Translations under genes and position numbers: made by a program
Notes under the pieces: generated by a model
Told to the model about the DNA's origin: nothing
The model's input: only the letters and a program-made list of their open reading frames with translations
The model's database searches: none
Source: Prostheceraeus crozeri
Taxonomy: Eukaryota > Platyhelminthes > Polycladida > Euryleptidae
Reading direction: 5' to 3'
DNA: 64,000 nucleotides
NCBI GenBank assembly: GCA_907163375.1
Contig: CAJQUW010000522.1
Location: 124,001-188,000, forward strand
In this document: piece after piece, positions 1 to 11,627 of the stretch
Layout of the letters: each line of letters starts with the position of its first letter
How positions within the stretch are numbered: the stretch's first letter is position 1

Positions 1-638
1 ATAGAGGAACCCTGTAGCATGCAAGCGAACAAATGCCTAAATGGACCTAAGCGGAATGTGTCGAACGATAATAAAATGAAACACATGTAACTGATCACGG
101 TGCGATACACTCATGCCTACGAAAAGCAGAATACAACAACTGATTGTTCGCTGTTTATTAGCAGTCAGATTCTAAAATGTACTTTTGCTACATTTTCTGT
201 GAGTATTAGAAATATACGATCATACAGCCATTTAGCAGATAAACTATCAGCTGAATCAGGATTTTGGCTGTTGCTGCGCATCAACAGACACATTTCCTGC
301 TTATGAGACATTTTTTCTCATCGTGCGTACTTATTTGCATTATAACTGAAACTGCATATTATACTACTGTTGACAAGCACATAAACTTTAATCAAAATTG
401 GATGGTATTCTTGATGATTTTCAATAATACATAGGATACATGCAAGTATAGTTTTTGACCTTCTTAGACATAGAGCCATGGCAATAGCAGGTCTAGATAT
501 TTGACATGTTGATGCCATCTGTTAATTAATTTTTTAAAATGCTCTTTACAATTTTAAAAGGTTTAAATAGTTCCCTACAATCGGCCCCTCTAATCCCTGA
601 AATGCATTTCTGCCCGGTACCTAGGTATGACGCGAAAA
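1..638. other. Unassigned non-coding DNA
   Basis: I see no recognisable gene or repeat boundary here. Open frames are short, lack family motifs and are what AT-rich DNA gives by chance. It may belong to the 3' part or 3' flank of the minus-strand lectin gene, but no exon could be supported. Confidence 0.4.
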
Positions 639-646
639 GTCAGACT

Positions 647-1202
647 CACAGAATTAGATATGTTGTTTATCTGCTTCGGTTTGCTAGAACTGTAATTAAT
701 ACGAAATCGACGGCACATTGAGGAACCTATTAAGTGGGCAAAAAGGAGTGCCTTATACCTTACAGGGATAGGAAAAAAGTCGTGCGTCGCTTGCGGATTA
801 ATGTGAGTTCCAGCAAAGTGCTTCGATTGCCAAACTTCCTTCAGATCCGAAGAATTCAGATCATTGCGCACAAGGTTTCTCCATAATGTTGGCCCTTCCG
901 ATCATTATTAAAGAAAATTGGTTCACTTGATGATTTCACACCCTCTCCTCGGCATTGCATAGTGCATACATTGAATCGAAGCCAGGCGATGTGTGGTTTG
1001 GTGTATGCGAAGTGATATCACAAGCACGCACGCATTTCTCATTGGCTCAAGCACAGTATTAAATATTTTGTTTAATCTGCGCAGATGAATCTAATTCTGT
1101 GGGCTCTAGTGTCCTCTGCTGACAGCTTATTGTTTCCCATTTCCGATAGCTAGCGATACACGAATTATCCATTCGAGAAGGAGCAAGTTTTCTAATTCTG
1201 TG
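647..1202 (-). mobile_element. Non-autonomous DNA transposon (MITE) with TIR CACAGAATTAGA and 8-bp TSD
   Basis: The element begins CACAGAATTAGA and ends TCTAATTCTGTG, a 12-bp terminal inverted repeat. It is flanked on both sides by the same 8 bases, GTCAGACT (639-646 and 1203-1210), a clean target-site duplication. It has no coding capacity. Ends starting with CA and an 8-bp duplication fit a hAT-type element, which is inference. Related copies or pieces occur near 3898-4448, 7331-7750, 24607, 25600-25965, 27560-27880 and 55747-56160, so this is an interspersed family. Strand is given relative to the other copies. Confidence 0.75.
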
Positions 1203-1210
1203 GTCAGACT

Positions 1211-2234
1211 TCGGCTAATATAGTTCTGAAAGGTTGATGTAAAGAGATATGTATATCATGTCCATAGACTACTCTACAGATATATCCATTCCATCATACT
1301 ACATGCACGTAAATTATGTAATTTTAATCAACTTTTCTTCACTAATAACGCATAAGTGATAAATTGAAAACTACATGTGCAAATTAATGTTATTCTTATG
1401 ATATGAGACTAGCCGAAAATTGCCTTTCGAGTGCTGTTCAGATTAACAAAGTCATCAACAATGACATTAGCATTCAATTCTTTGGTCATGAACGTATATC
1501 TGCATCAGGGATGCGGAATCGGAGTCCCGGAGTCCTATCATTTTTGTGGAGTCGGAGTCGGAGTCATCAAATGATAGGACTCCGGACTATAACTAGACCC
1601 GAAATATAATACAAATAAATTATTTATTCTCGTGCATAGCTGTCGCTGTCTTGATATCAACTTTCTCCGTCAAACAAAAGTGCAGAGACAACAGTGCATG
1701 CAAAGCTTGCAGTAGTTGAGGGAATGAACCGTGATAGTGGAAAAGGGATTGTCTTTTCACTCGCCGATTCAGTAGAAGCCTTCCAAGCCTCAATCACACC
1801 TACGCGCCAAAGGTCACATCATAGACAAAAATGAAATACTACGAGTAGCTTGTTTGAGAACATTACTTCTTACCCTCACGTTAATCGTGTGTGATGGCTC
1901 CTCTAAAGCGGATATTAAAATCGGAAGTGTATACATACTTTTTGGAGAAGGATGGGGGATTTTCCTGCCTGGTAGAGACTGAAGAAAACCGTGTGAAGCA
2001 CGCACCAACAAGTGATGTGCAAAGTTGGTAAAATTTCATAGAAATGATTGATTTGATACAGCAGTGATTACTAAAATCAGTCTCAGGTAAGCCTATAGTG
2101 ATCTATGATGTAGGCTACCAGAATTAAGGCTGATATACTTCCCACCCGGAGTCGGAGTCGGATCCCTGGACTCAAAAGCTATCACCAGGCTGGGGATCTA
2201 TATTCACTAAAAACCGATGACATTTTTGCAATAT
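1211..2234. other. Non-coding DNA with GGAGTC runs
   Basis: Apart from the GGAGTC-rich runs near 1.5 and 2.15 kb, I recognise nothing here. The open frames have no family motif. Confidence 0.35.
1508..1602. repeat. GGAGTC-rich simple repeat
   Basis: The stretch is built from repeats of GGAGTC/CGGAGT and includes an inverted pair around ATGATAGGACTCCGG. A shorter run of the same motif is at 2148-2170. The two may mark the ends of an unrecognised repeat about 660 bp long, but no target duplication was found. Confidence 0.5.
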
Positions 2235-2362
2235 GTCATAAAATTGACCTTCCAGTGGGCCAAATCATGCGATTGTCGAGGAAAAGTTAGAAAATAGGCT
2301 AAAACTAAAAGTCAGAAAATCGCAGTTCCAACGGCTTAGTCTCACGAAGTCCACAGAAAAAA
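2235..2362 (+). repeat. Interspersed repeat, copy also at 28750-28880
   Basis: This segment shares a long run of matching blocks with 28750-28880: AAAATTGACCTTCCA, then a CAAAACTAAAAGTCA-like block, then CTTAG...CGAAGTCC-CAG. The two are clearly diverged copies of one dispersed repeat of unknown class. Confidence 0.6.
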
Positions 2363-2491
2363 ATGTGACGGAGAGCCGAACCCCATCCCCCCGGTAAAAT
2401 TAGGGATGATATAATAAGGGTCAACTCTCTGCGCACGCTGACAACTCTCCCCAAGCTAGCAACTAATCTACACCTTTTCCACTTCTATTTC

Positions 2492-2570
2492 AGATTTCTC
2501 CAATTCAATTTCAGATATCTACAAAGTTGAGATTGTTGATAGATATCTGAAATTTAATTGGAGAAATCTG
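2492..2570. repeat. Short foldback with 30-bp arms
   Basis: Arms of about 30 bp, CAGATTTCTCCAATTCAATT... and ...AATTTAATTGGAGAAATCTG, face each other across a loop of about 20 bp. They can form an imperfect hairpin. The copy lies just downstream of the last visible lectin exon on the minus strand. Confidence 0.65.
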
Positions 2571-2632
2571 GAATCCATCTGGAAATGTCTGAAATTCATT
2601 TGGAAAGATCTGAAATCGATTTTACAACTTAC

Positions 2633-2769
2633 CTTGATTATCATAAATGAATTCACATAACACGAATGCTTTATCATCACATTTTTGATCAAGCCATTTT
2701 CGATGGCTTCCTTTAAGGACGCAATTCTCGTTCTTTAGGTCGTTATTCGGTTCACCTTTGTTCCAGTTC
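2633..2769 (-). CDS. C-type lectin domain exon B, copy 1 (second half of domain)
   Basis: This 137-nt exon has an AG acceptor and a GTAAGT-like donor, both on the minus strand. It encodes 45 complete residues and opens NWNKGEPNNDLKNENC. It carries the EPN triplet typical of mannose-type sugar specificity and the last three conserved lectin cysteines (ENC, QKC, VLC). The usual WND calcium-site triplet reads WLD here. The exon enters in phase 2 and leaves in phase 1, so it joins in frame to the 205-nt exon at 3551-3755. Its left part differs from the other B exons, while its right part begins the 3.4-kb tandem duplication. The gene probably continues past the left window edge, since no terminal exon was found. 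Confidence 0.82.
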
Positions 2770-3550
2770 CTGAAGAAGAGAAATTATTTTACAAGTTGTA
2801 GAATCGACGCAAAACATATCCAACAAGTCTGTAGAGACGCAAGAGAATATTATTCATTTCCCCCTTTTAGGAAGGAAGATAAATTCTCTAAGCCGGTTAT
2901 ATAACATTCAAATGACAAGATCATCGCCACAAAAGTGTAAAACCTGAGAAACGACAATCAAGCTACCGTGCAACAGAACTCTTGAATTTGGATCGAGATT
3001 ATTTTAATTTACTTCGAGATTATTTTAATTTGAGTTTGAATATAGCAGTCATATAATATTGTGGTGGTCGTCTGGGATGTCGACGATTGAAATCATCTGC
3101 TATTGCTCGTTATAGCTGCCGATAGCGGCTTGCAAAACGAAATCAATGCGTTCTTATTTTGACAGTACCAAGTAAAGCTGCCTTTTGTAAAGCTCTTTAT
3201 GGGAATGAAACGATGCCTTAAGTGCTGAGTACGTAAATAAATGACGTATTTCTTGAATTTGAATAGCTATTAATCAATATCTTGCATAGGTATCTGTATA
3301 ATTGAATATTTGAATTTTTGTATGACTGAAGCTTGCTTGTAGTTAAATGAATTCGTCATAGAAATTTGCATGGTTCATCAAAGTTACGTAAAAGTGGAGA
3401 AATTATCAATGAAAGCAATGTATGCCAGATTCAGAGCATATTCCCTATGTCTCCAGAACTACGCCTCACCCTGTAGAATGTGATTGCAAATCAATGGAAA
3501 CTAGGATAGCAAATCCCACAAATGATGACGCCACGACAAATACAGCTTAC

Positions 3551-3755
3551 CTGTACAGATGTGGTTTTCCATATTTTGGCATGAACATGTTATTTGTGCG
3601 CACTAAATCAATGTAGACAGTTTTTCCCATTAGGACCAAGTCCACCTTTCTTTCTTCCTCTTCTGATGTTATACTAGCGAGTTTTCCACCATGGTCTTTA
3701 CACCTCTGGACGGAATTTCTAAAATTCAGCTTTTCCTCGACAAGCTTATACGACT
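3551..3755 (-). CDS. C-type lectin domain exon A, copy 1 (first half of domain)
   Basis: The 205-nt exon is bounded by AG and GTAAG splice sites on the minus strand. It encodes about 68 residues, beginning SYKLVEEKLNF and containing the first conserved cysteine followed by GGKLASITSEEEE, the classic second-helix region of the C-type lectin fold. It then runs through VYIDLVRT and FMPKYG. It enters in phase 1 and leaves in phase 2, splicing in frame to exon B at 2633-2769 across a 781-nt intron. The short open frame on the opposite strand is a shadow. Confidence 0.82.
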
Positions 3756-3897
3756 CTGCAAAAAAGCAATTGAATATTTGCAGAAAACTGTATTATTTGA
3801 TATATCAGAATAATACTGAATGAACTTATTATATGTCTACAATTAATTACTTTTGACGAGAATAATAACGAAATAAATTGATTTTTGTTGGCACTGT

Positions 3898-4448
3898 CAC
3901 AGAATTAGAATGCTGGTTCCCTAGTCATTGGTTCCTAGAAGGGCAGAGTCATATCTCGAATGCGATAATGAAGTGACACACACCACACACGATCTACGGT
4001 CAAACAATAAATCTTCACTGAATAAGCAGTGATCCTCAGACAGCTGCCATCAGTGGCGTGCGTGTTACACACACCAAGTTCTTATTTCGGTCACACTTCG
4101 CTGTCACAATACCATTCATTGATAAATCCTGCAAAGAGATGGAGTGAACTAAATTTCTCTAAACTAAAATTCACACCTAAGAACCTCTAAACAAAGAATC
4201 TGACGGACCAACATTAACGAGAAAACTTGCACACAATGATCTGAATTATTCAATTCTGAAGGAATCGTGGCGATCGAAGCATTTGGAGAAATTCACAGCA
4301 ATCCGCAAGCGACGCACGACTGTTTTTACTTTCTCTGAAAGGTATTAGGAGTTCCTTTTTGCCCACTTACTAACTTCCAGCATGTGCCATCGTTTTGAAT
4401 CAGTTTGCACTTCTAGTAAACTGAAGAGTCAAACAATCTAATTCTGAG
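3898..4448 (+). mobile_element. MITE copy (CACAGAATTAGA family) in lectin intron
   Basis: It starts CACAGAATTAGA and ends TCTAATTCTGAG, one base off the perfect inverted repeat. The inner part matches the copies near 25.7 and 27.7 kb (GAAGGAATCGTGGCGATCGAAGCA...). The flanks show no intact 8-bp duplication, so the copy is older than the one at 647-1202. Confidence 0.6.
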
Positions 4449-6064
4449 GTTACAGAACCGGAAGCAACGTAGCTCTCACGAAGACAATTTCGACTGACTT
4501 GACTAAGTACTATCAGGCGTAAATCGGGTCTGAGATTGGATAACATGTGAAGGTATAAACGTGCTCAACATATGCCTCCTTATCGCATTGCACCGTGGTC
4601 TAGGAGTTTGCCAAAAGTCAAGAAATCGATGTACAAGGAGGGAATGAACATCAACAATAGCATTCTTGACAGGTAAATCAAGAAACTCAGTTTTATGAAA
4701 ACATTGTGAGGGCTACATGTTCGATGGATTACTGCATGTTCTATACCAGGACTACAGATATCTATATATCTATATATATATATAATATAAGATAATATAT
4801 AAGATATAAATACGATAATATATGATGTAAGACCCAAACATTCTTGACTTTTATATCAAATCTTTATTCTCATCTTTTTCAATGCATTATCTGTATTAAA
4901 ATGTATTTTCATATTTTTCAATGCTCATACAAAATATTGACGTCTAAATGCAAAGAAAGACAAAATTTTCGATACCAAGAGCCATAGCGATAAGGGATTC
5001 GAACTTTTGGTCTGCTCAGCTCCTTGAAGTAAGCACTCGGCAGCCATCAGTAGGCACTAATCAGTAGCCACGTGTTGGAATCAGGGCATGGAATAATTTG
5101 GTTAAATTGTGAGCTGGATGGCTGACTGGGAGATATTTTGTAATAAGCGTCTGATCAAGGAAGACTTCTGCTCGAAAAAGACAACAACGTCAATAAAGTT
5201 GATCGCTTCATTGGATCTGCCGCGCACTTTATAATATGAGCGAGTGGTCCACTATTTGTAAGATTTCTTCGAAAAATGGCAATTGTTTAATTCGAGTACA
5301 GAAAAGATTTCATCGTCTTATGTGTGGTAAGAGGTGCTACCTGAATTGCCTGACATTTCGTAAAGAACACCGCGACTCAATACGTTTCTTGTCCACGAAA
5401 CACATTTGTACTCTTATCTGCCTAAAACACCGAATCTGGACGATTCTTTCTACTCAAAAGACACGCAAAGTGAAAGCGCAACTCCTATGAGCTACGATGA
5501 CGAACAGTTAAAAACAAATTTATTTCACAAAATGAACAAATTAAGTCACGACATTTGAAAGTCTCTTTTGCATATACAAACACATCTATAAGTGCAGTAT
5601 TTCAAAAACATTAGCCCATAATCATCATGACAATCCATTTTACCACAGACATCGAAAAAAACTTAAAATTGAGTGTTATGCAATTAATAAATATAATATA
5701 CTGTATAATAATATTAAAAGTTAATAATTGAATATATTAATGTTTGCAGTGTATAATGTAAATGGTAAAACCGAATTTTGCGCTGACTATAGTGCTGGTG
5801 TCATTCCCATATTCCAGCATTTGAAAACGTTTGGGCATCAATGTGAATATATCGATGTGAAGTTCAATGAGGATCACGAAACTCAACTCCTCTTGCCTTT
5901 ACTGACTAAATCCGCTCTCTTGAATTAATATCAACGAAAATATTGACGACTTATTAATTTTAACAGTTAATATTGACGAAATTATCAAACTCCTTCTACT
6001 ACCGTGACAAACGCAATTCACACATTTTAGACACGTAAAGAGTTGGATGACTTCATCAACTTAC
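4449..6064. other. Lectin intron sequence with TA microsatellite
   Basis: The stretch lies between exon A copy 1 and exon B copy 2. It holds a TA/TATC microsatellite at about 4758-4805 and otherwise nothing recognised. Two plus-strand open frames (5236-5490 and 5728-5928) recur in the duplicate at 8554 and about 9050, but the second is not kept open there, which argues against a conserved coding role. Confidence 0.45.
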
Positions 6065-6201
6065 TTTCGATTTGACGATCGAATTCACATAACACGAATG
6101 TTTGATCACTACATTTTTGATCGAGCCATTTCTTGTGACTTCCTTTAAGGACGCAATTCTCGTTCTTTAGGTCGTTATTCGGTTCACCTTTGTTCCAGTT
6201 C
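6065..6201 (-). CDS. C-type lectin domain exon B, copy 2
   Basis: A 137-nt exon with minus-strand AG acceptor and GTAAG donor, in the same phases as the other B exons (2 in, 1 out). It keeps GEPNND, the three lectin cysteines and WLD in place of WND. The last residues read FDRQIE, matching copy 3 rather than copy 1. That places the duplication joint inside this exon. It pairs with exon A at 6984-7188 over a 782-nt intron. Confidence 0.82.
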
Positions 6202-6983
6202 CTGAAGAAGAGAAATTATTTTACAAGTTGTAGAATCGACGCAAAACATATCCAACAAGTCTGTAAAGACGCAAGAGAATTATTATTCATTTCCCCCTTT
6301 TAGGAAGGAAGATAAATTCTCTAAGCCGGTTATATAACATTCAAATGACAAGATCATCGCCACAAAAGTGTAAAACCTGAGAAACGACAATCAAGCTACC
6401 GTGCAACAGAACTCTTGAATTTGGATCGAGATTATTTTAATTTACTTCGAGATTATTTTAATTTGAGTTTGAATATAGCAGTCATTTAATATTGTGGTGG
6501 TCATCTGGGATGTCGACGATTGAAATCATCTGCTATTGCTCGTTATAGCTGCCGATAGCGGCTTGCAAAACGAAATCAATGCGTTCTTATTTTGACAGTA
6601 CCAAGTAAAGCTGCCTTTTGTAAAGCTCTTTATGGGAATGAAACGATGCCTTAAGTGCTGAGTACGTAAATAAATGACGTATTTCTTGAATTTGAATAGC
6701 TATTAATCAATATCTTGCATAGGTATCTGTATAATTGAATATTTGAATTTTTGTATGACTGAAGCTTGCTTGTAGTTAAATGAATTCGTCATAGAAATTT
6801 GCATGGTTCATCAAAGTTACGTAAAAGTGGAGAAATTATCAATGAAAGCAATGTATGTCAGATTCAGAGCATATTCCCTATGTCTCCAGAACTACGCCTC
6901 ACCCTGTAGAATGTGATTGCAAATCAATGGAAACTAGGATAGCAAATCCCACAAATGATGACGCCACGACAAATACAGCTTAC

Positions 6984-7188
6984 CTGTACAGATGTGGTTT
7001 TCCATATTTTGGCATGAACATGTTATTTGTGCGCACTAAATCAATGTAGACAGTTTTTCCCATTAGGACCAAGTCCACCTTTCTTTCTTCCTCTTCTGAT
7101 GTTATACTAGCGAGTTTTCCACCATGGTCTTTACACCTCTGGACGGAATTTCTAAAATTCAGCTTTTCCTCGACAAGCTTATACGACT
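6984..7188 (-). CDS. C-type lectin domain exon A, copy 2
   Basis: A 205-nt exon almost identical to copy 1, with the same splice sites and phases (1 in, 2 out). It encodes the first half of a lectin domain, with the first conserved cysteine, GGKLASITSEEEE and VYIDLVRTNN. The introns around this copy differ from copy 1 only by scattered substitutions, the MITE deletion and the TA expansion. Confidence 0.82.
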
Positions 7189-8032
7189 CTGCAAAAAAGC
7201 AATTGAATATTTGCAGAAAACTGTATTATTTGATATATCAGAATAATACTGAATGAACTTATTATATGTCTACAATTAATTACTTTTGACGAGAATAATA
7301 ACGAAATAAATTGATTTTTGTTGGCACTGTCACAGAATTAGAATGCTGGTTCCCTAGTCATTGGTTCCTAGAAGGGCAGAGTCATATCTCGAATGCGATA
7401 ATGAAGTGACACACACCACACACGATCTACGGTCAAACAATAAATCTTCACTGAATAAGCAGTGATCCTCAGACAGCTGCCATCAGTGGCGTGCGTGTTA
7501 CACACACCAAGTTCTTATTTCGGTCACACTTCGCTGTCACAATACCATTCATTGATAAATCCTGCAAAGAGATGGAGTGAACTAAATTTCTCTAAACTAA
7601 AATTCACACCTAAGAACCTCTAAACAAAGAATCTGACGGACCAACATTAACGAGAAAACTTGCACACAATGATCTGAATTATTCAATTCTGAAGGAATCG
7701 TGGCGATCGAAGCATTTGGAGAAATTCACAGCAATCCGCAAGCGACGCACGACTCACGAAGACAATTTCGACTGACTTGACTAAGTACTATCAGACGTAA
7801 ATCGGGTCTGAGATTGGATAACATATGAAGGTATAAACGTGCTCAACATATGCCTCCTTATCGCATTGCACCGTGGTCTAGGAGTTTGCCAAAAGTCAAG
7901 AAATCGATGTACAAGGAGGGAATGAACATCAACAATAGCATTCTTGACAGGTAAATCAAGAAACTCAGTTTTATGAAAACATTGTGAGGGCTACATGTTC
8001 GATGGATTACTGCATGTTCTATACCAGGACTA

Positions 8033-8033
8033 C

Positions 8034-8069
<36 letters not shown>

Positions 8070-8112
8070 ATATATTTATATATATATATATATATTTATA
8101 TAATATAAGATA
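8033..8112. repeat. TA microsatellite
   Basis: An expanded run of TA with occasional TATC and TATT units. The matching site in duplication unit 1 (about 4758-4805) is roughly half as long, so the repeat has changed length since the duplication. Confidence 0.9.
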
Positions 8113-9368
8113 ATATATAAGATATAAATACGATAATATAAGATGTAAGACCCAAACATTCTTGACTTTTATATCAAATCTTTATTCTCATCTTTTTCAA
8201 TGCATTATCTGTATTAAAATGTATTTTCATATTTTTCAATGCTCATACAAAATATTGACGTCTAAATGCGAAGAAAGACAAAATTTTCGATACCAAGAGC
8301 CATAGCGATAAGGGATTCGAACTTTTGGTCTGCTCAGCTCCTTGAAGTAGGCACTCGGCAGCCATCAGTAGGCACTAATCAGTAGCCACGTGTTGGAATC
8401 AGGGCATGGAATAATTTGGTTAAATTGTGAGCTGGATGGCTGACTGGGAGATATTTTGTAATAAGCGTCTGATCAAGGAAGACTTCTCCTCGAAAAAGAC
8501 AATAACGTCAATAAAGTTGATCGCTTCATTGGATCTGCCGCGCACTCTATAATATGAGCGAGTGGTCCACTGTTTGTAAGATTTCTTCGAAAAATGGCAA
8601 TCGTTTAATTCGAGTACAGAAAAGATTTCATCGTCTTATGTGTGGTAAGATGTGCTACCTGAATTGCTTGACATTTCGTAAAGAACACCGCGACTCAATC
8701 CGTTTCTTGTCCACGAAACACATTTGTACTCTTATCTGCCTAAAACACCGAATCTGGACGATTCTTTCTACTCAAAAGACATGCAAAGTGAAAGCGCAAC
8801 TCCTATGAGCTACGATGACGAACAGTTATAAATCAATGTACTTCACGTAATGAACAAATTAAGTCTGTTTTACATTTACAAATACATCTATAAGTGCAGT
8901 ATTTCAAAAACGTTAGTCCATAATCATCATGACATTCCATTTTACCACAGACATCGAAAAAAACTTAAAATTGAGTGTTATGCAATTAATAAATATAATA
9001 TACTGTATAATAATATTAAAAGTTAATAATTAAATATATCAATGTTTGCAGTGTATAATGTAAATGACAAAGACCGAATTTTGCGCTGACTATAGTGCTG
9101 GTGTCATTCCCATATTCCAGCATTTGAAAACGTTTGGGCATCAATGTGAATATATCGATGTGAAGCTCAATGAGGATCACGAAACTCAACTCCTCTTGCC
9201 TTTACTGATTAAATCTGCTCTCTTGAATTAATATTAACGAAAATATTGACGACTTATTAATTTTAACAGTTAATATTGACGAAATTATAAAAACTCCTCC
9301 TACTACCGTGACAGACGCAATTCACACATTTTAGACACGTAAAGAGTTGGATGACTTCATCAACTTAC

Positions 9369-9505
9369 TTTCGATTTGACGATCGAATTCACATAATACG
9401 AATGTTTGATCATCACATTTTTGATCGAGCCATTTCTTGTGACTTCCTTTAAGGACGCAATTCTCGTTCTTTAGGTCGTTATTCGGTTCACCTTTGTTCC
9501 AGTTC
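9369..9505 (-). CDS. C-type lectin domain exon B, copy 3
   Basis: A 137-nt exon with minus-strand acceptor CTTCAG and donor GTAAGTTG. It encodes NWNKGEPNNDLKNENC followed by KKWLDQKCDDQTFVLCEF and ends FDRQIE. EPN and all expected lectin cysteines are present, and the WND position is WLD. It pairs in frame with exon A at 10182-10386 across a 676-nt intron. Confidence 0.83.
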
Positions 9506-10181
9506 CTGAAGAGAAGCAAAGAGAAGTGCTATCACACACCGTCTGTGCTTTATCATAGCAAGTTAAGTTTGAGAACGTGCTTCATAAACAATTTAAAACA
9601 AAGAAGAAAGTTCCTTTCTCGATGATCACGCTTTTTGGTCGATAAATGATCCGTTAATTGAAATTAAGCGTGACAAGGCCTTCGGCGTCCTGGACCTTCT
9701 AAGTTCGGTCAATGGTCAGGTTTCTAACATTGACTGATCAGCAATACTAACAAAGGATCTGATTACACCGACAGATAGAAAATGGCATCAAGCAGAAAAA
9801 TGAAAGTGCCAAGATACTATCCGATGTATCTCATTGTCTGCTTATTATCCCTTGATGCCTTGCATGGTTTGAAGACTTTGATCATGATTTTAAAGTCATG
9901 TGATTGATAATTTCCAACAGTTCTTTTGTAAAACTTCTAAGTATCAAATCATCCATCCGATGAAATTTACAGCAGACCATGAAGTCTTTAGTGAGAGCTC
10001 AAGTTATAATTTAAGCCATGCCAGTAAATATGCAATTCATTTCAACAATGCATTACAAGTTGCAGTCACTGAAAATTGTCGACTTCTAAGCTTTCTAGAT
10101 CCTAAGTTGTAAAATTCTGCTATAAGACATCAAGAATAAATGGTGATGGTCAATCTCACAATAGAACTAAATGCAGCTTAC
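9506..10181. other. Lectin intron (A3-B3)
   Basis: Intron sequence between the two halves of one lectin domain. Nothing else was recognised. The plus-strand open frame at 9900-10112 shows no family motif. Confidence 0.6.
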
Positions 10182-10386
10182 CTGTACAAATGCGGATTTC
10201 CATATTTTGGCATGAAAATGTTATCTGTGCGCACTAAATCAATGTAGACAGTATTTCCTTTTAGGACCAAGTCTGCCTTTCTTTCTTCCTCTTCTGATGT
10301 TATGCTAGCGAGATTTCCGCACTTCTCTTTGCACTTACTGACGGAATTTTCAAAATTGAGCGCTTCCTTGAACAGCTGATACGACG
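10182..10386 (-). CDS. C-type lectin domain exon A, copy 3
   Basis: A 205-nt exon with AG acceptor after a T-rich tract and a GTAAG donor on the minus strand. It encodes SYQLFKEALNFENSVSKCKE, then CGNLASITSEEEERKADL and VYIDLVRTDNIFMPKYGN. This is more diverged from copies 1 and 2 than those are from each other, so it predates the 3.4-kb duplication. Phases are 1 in and 2 out. Confidence 0.83.
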
Positions 10387-11140
10387 CTAAAAAAGGATAA
10401 GTGAATATTTGGAAGCTGTTCAACAATGAGGACATTGTATTCACGGACTCCCTCAAGAAAAATATTTCTGTGCAGGTACAAAAAAATGAAGGACAGCAAT
10501 CAAGATCCCCTCAGTCTCTGCATGAAATTCTGCATTGCCTAATATTCACTTCATATCTTGTAAATGGTAGTATTCATTGATTATCAAAGTAAATCAAGTA
10601 AAAAGTCAGGTTAGTCTACTTATACTTGTGCAACACTAAAAATAACGTAATGATTACTTATAAAACTGTTGGATTGCTCGTAATCTGGTCTTCTACTTGG
10701 TGTGGTTCGTTTTTGCAATTTTGGTCTGGTTTGGTCGTTATCTGAGGAGTTCTGTGGTTTTTGCGCTGATTATATCTCACATTGCTGATCGGTGAATATT
10801 CCATTGAATCGCGTCGTTGCATTTGGTTCTAAAAATAGTGCTTAATCTGTGTCTCTGCGTGTTCCTGCACCATAGATATCTTATCGTGTTTTACCTACCT
10901 TCATTATCAGTTGGTATTGTCAACTGCAATTGATCAGCTGTTCAGAAGAGTGGTTTTGGAACCTTACACGCCCAATTTTTCCTGGATTATTGATTTTTTG
11001 TCACGTGACTCAACACAGCTGACCTTGCGTCATGACATTTCTTCCGTATACGATGCCTGTTGACACGCGCAAGACAAGTAATGACGAGGTCCTTTGATTT
11101 TCGCCAAATCGAAATCATATTTCTTAAGTTTTTCATCAAT

Positions 11141-11627
11141 TTGACATGTTGTTAGCATTGAACAAGATAAATTATATGAAAAGAGAAAAGAACTCTCTAA
11201 GAATTTTGTGATAAGCGGTTTGGACGAACCTGAGAACGAGACTGCTGACTCTTTGAAAGAGAAAGTTGATGATCTTCTAGCAACTTTAGATTCTAACATT
11301 GATACTGTTTCTTGCAGTCGAGTCGGTAAATTTTCGAGGTCCAAATCCCGCATGATAAAAGTGATAACGAAAGATGTCAAAGATAGAAATATGATCTTAA
11401 GTCATGCAAAGAACTTGAGAGTTTCATCTTTATTCAGAAATGTATATATTAATCCTGATAGATGTAGAATTGACCGTTTAGAACATAACCGACTGCGAAG
11501 TGTCGTGAGCGTATTGAGAGACACCTATCCGAATAAAAAAGTTGTTTTTTATAAAGGCAAAGTTCTGGTTGATGGCGAGGTTCATGATTATGAAAAGCCT
11601 TTGGTACATATTTTTCCAGAATTATGA
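11141..11627 (+). CDS. LINE ORF1-like protein (RNA-binding), 5' end degraded
   Basis: The recognisable part starts at about 11160 with a charged stretch and NFVISGLDEPENE. The NFVISGLPE type of opening, followed by an RNA-recognition-like fold and a C-terminal region ending FINPD-like/VYINPD, is typical of LINE ORF1 RNA chaperones. No good ATG start is visible: an in-frame stop lies upstream near 11137, so the N-terminal coiled-coil part seems decayed or out of frame. The frame ends with TGA at 11625-11627. It is in the same frame as ORF2, with only this stop between them. Confidence 0.6.

Larger units (their letters stand above)
2770..6201. repeat. Tandem duplication unit 1 (about 3.4 kb)
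   Basis: This unit is nearly identical to 6202-9505 over almost its whole length, including intron DNA, a MITE copy and a TA microsatellite. Both junctions fall within B exons, which suggests unequal crossing-over between lectin exons. Unit 2 lacks about 155 bp present in unit 1 (around 4321-4475) and has a longer TA run. The near identity of intron sequence points to a recent event. Confidence 0.85.
6202..9505. repeat. Tandem duplication unit 2
   Basis: The second copy of the unit at 2770-6201. It is slightly shorter because of a deletion inside its MITE copy, partly offset by a longer TA run. Homology stops right after the exon at 9369-9505, where the next intron begins with unrelated sequence. 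Confidence 0.85.

Noticed and set aside
3422-3616. A 64-residue protein on the plus strand (and its twin at 6855)
   Set aside because: It lies antisense to a lectin exon and is a shadow of it.
5236-5928. Conserved plus-strand genes in the lectin intron, because they recur at 8554-9250
   Set aside because: The recurrence is due to the recent tandem duplication. One frame is already disrupted in the second unit, so there is no evidence of selection.
11030-11380. Minus-strand protein of 116 residues
   Set aside because: It is antisense to the LINE ORF1 frame and has no motif of its own.
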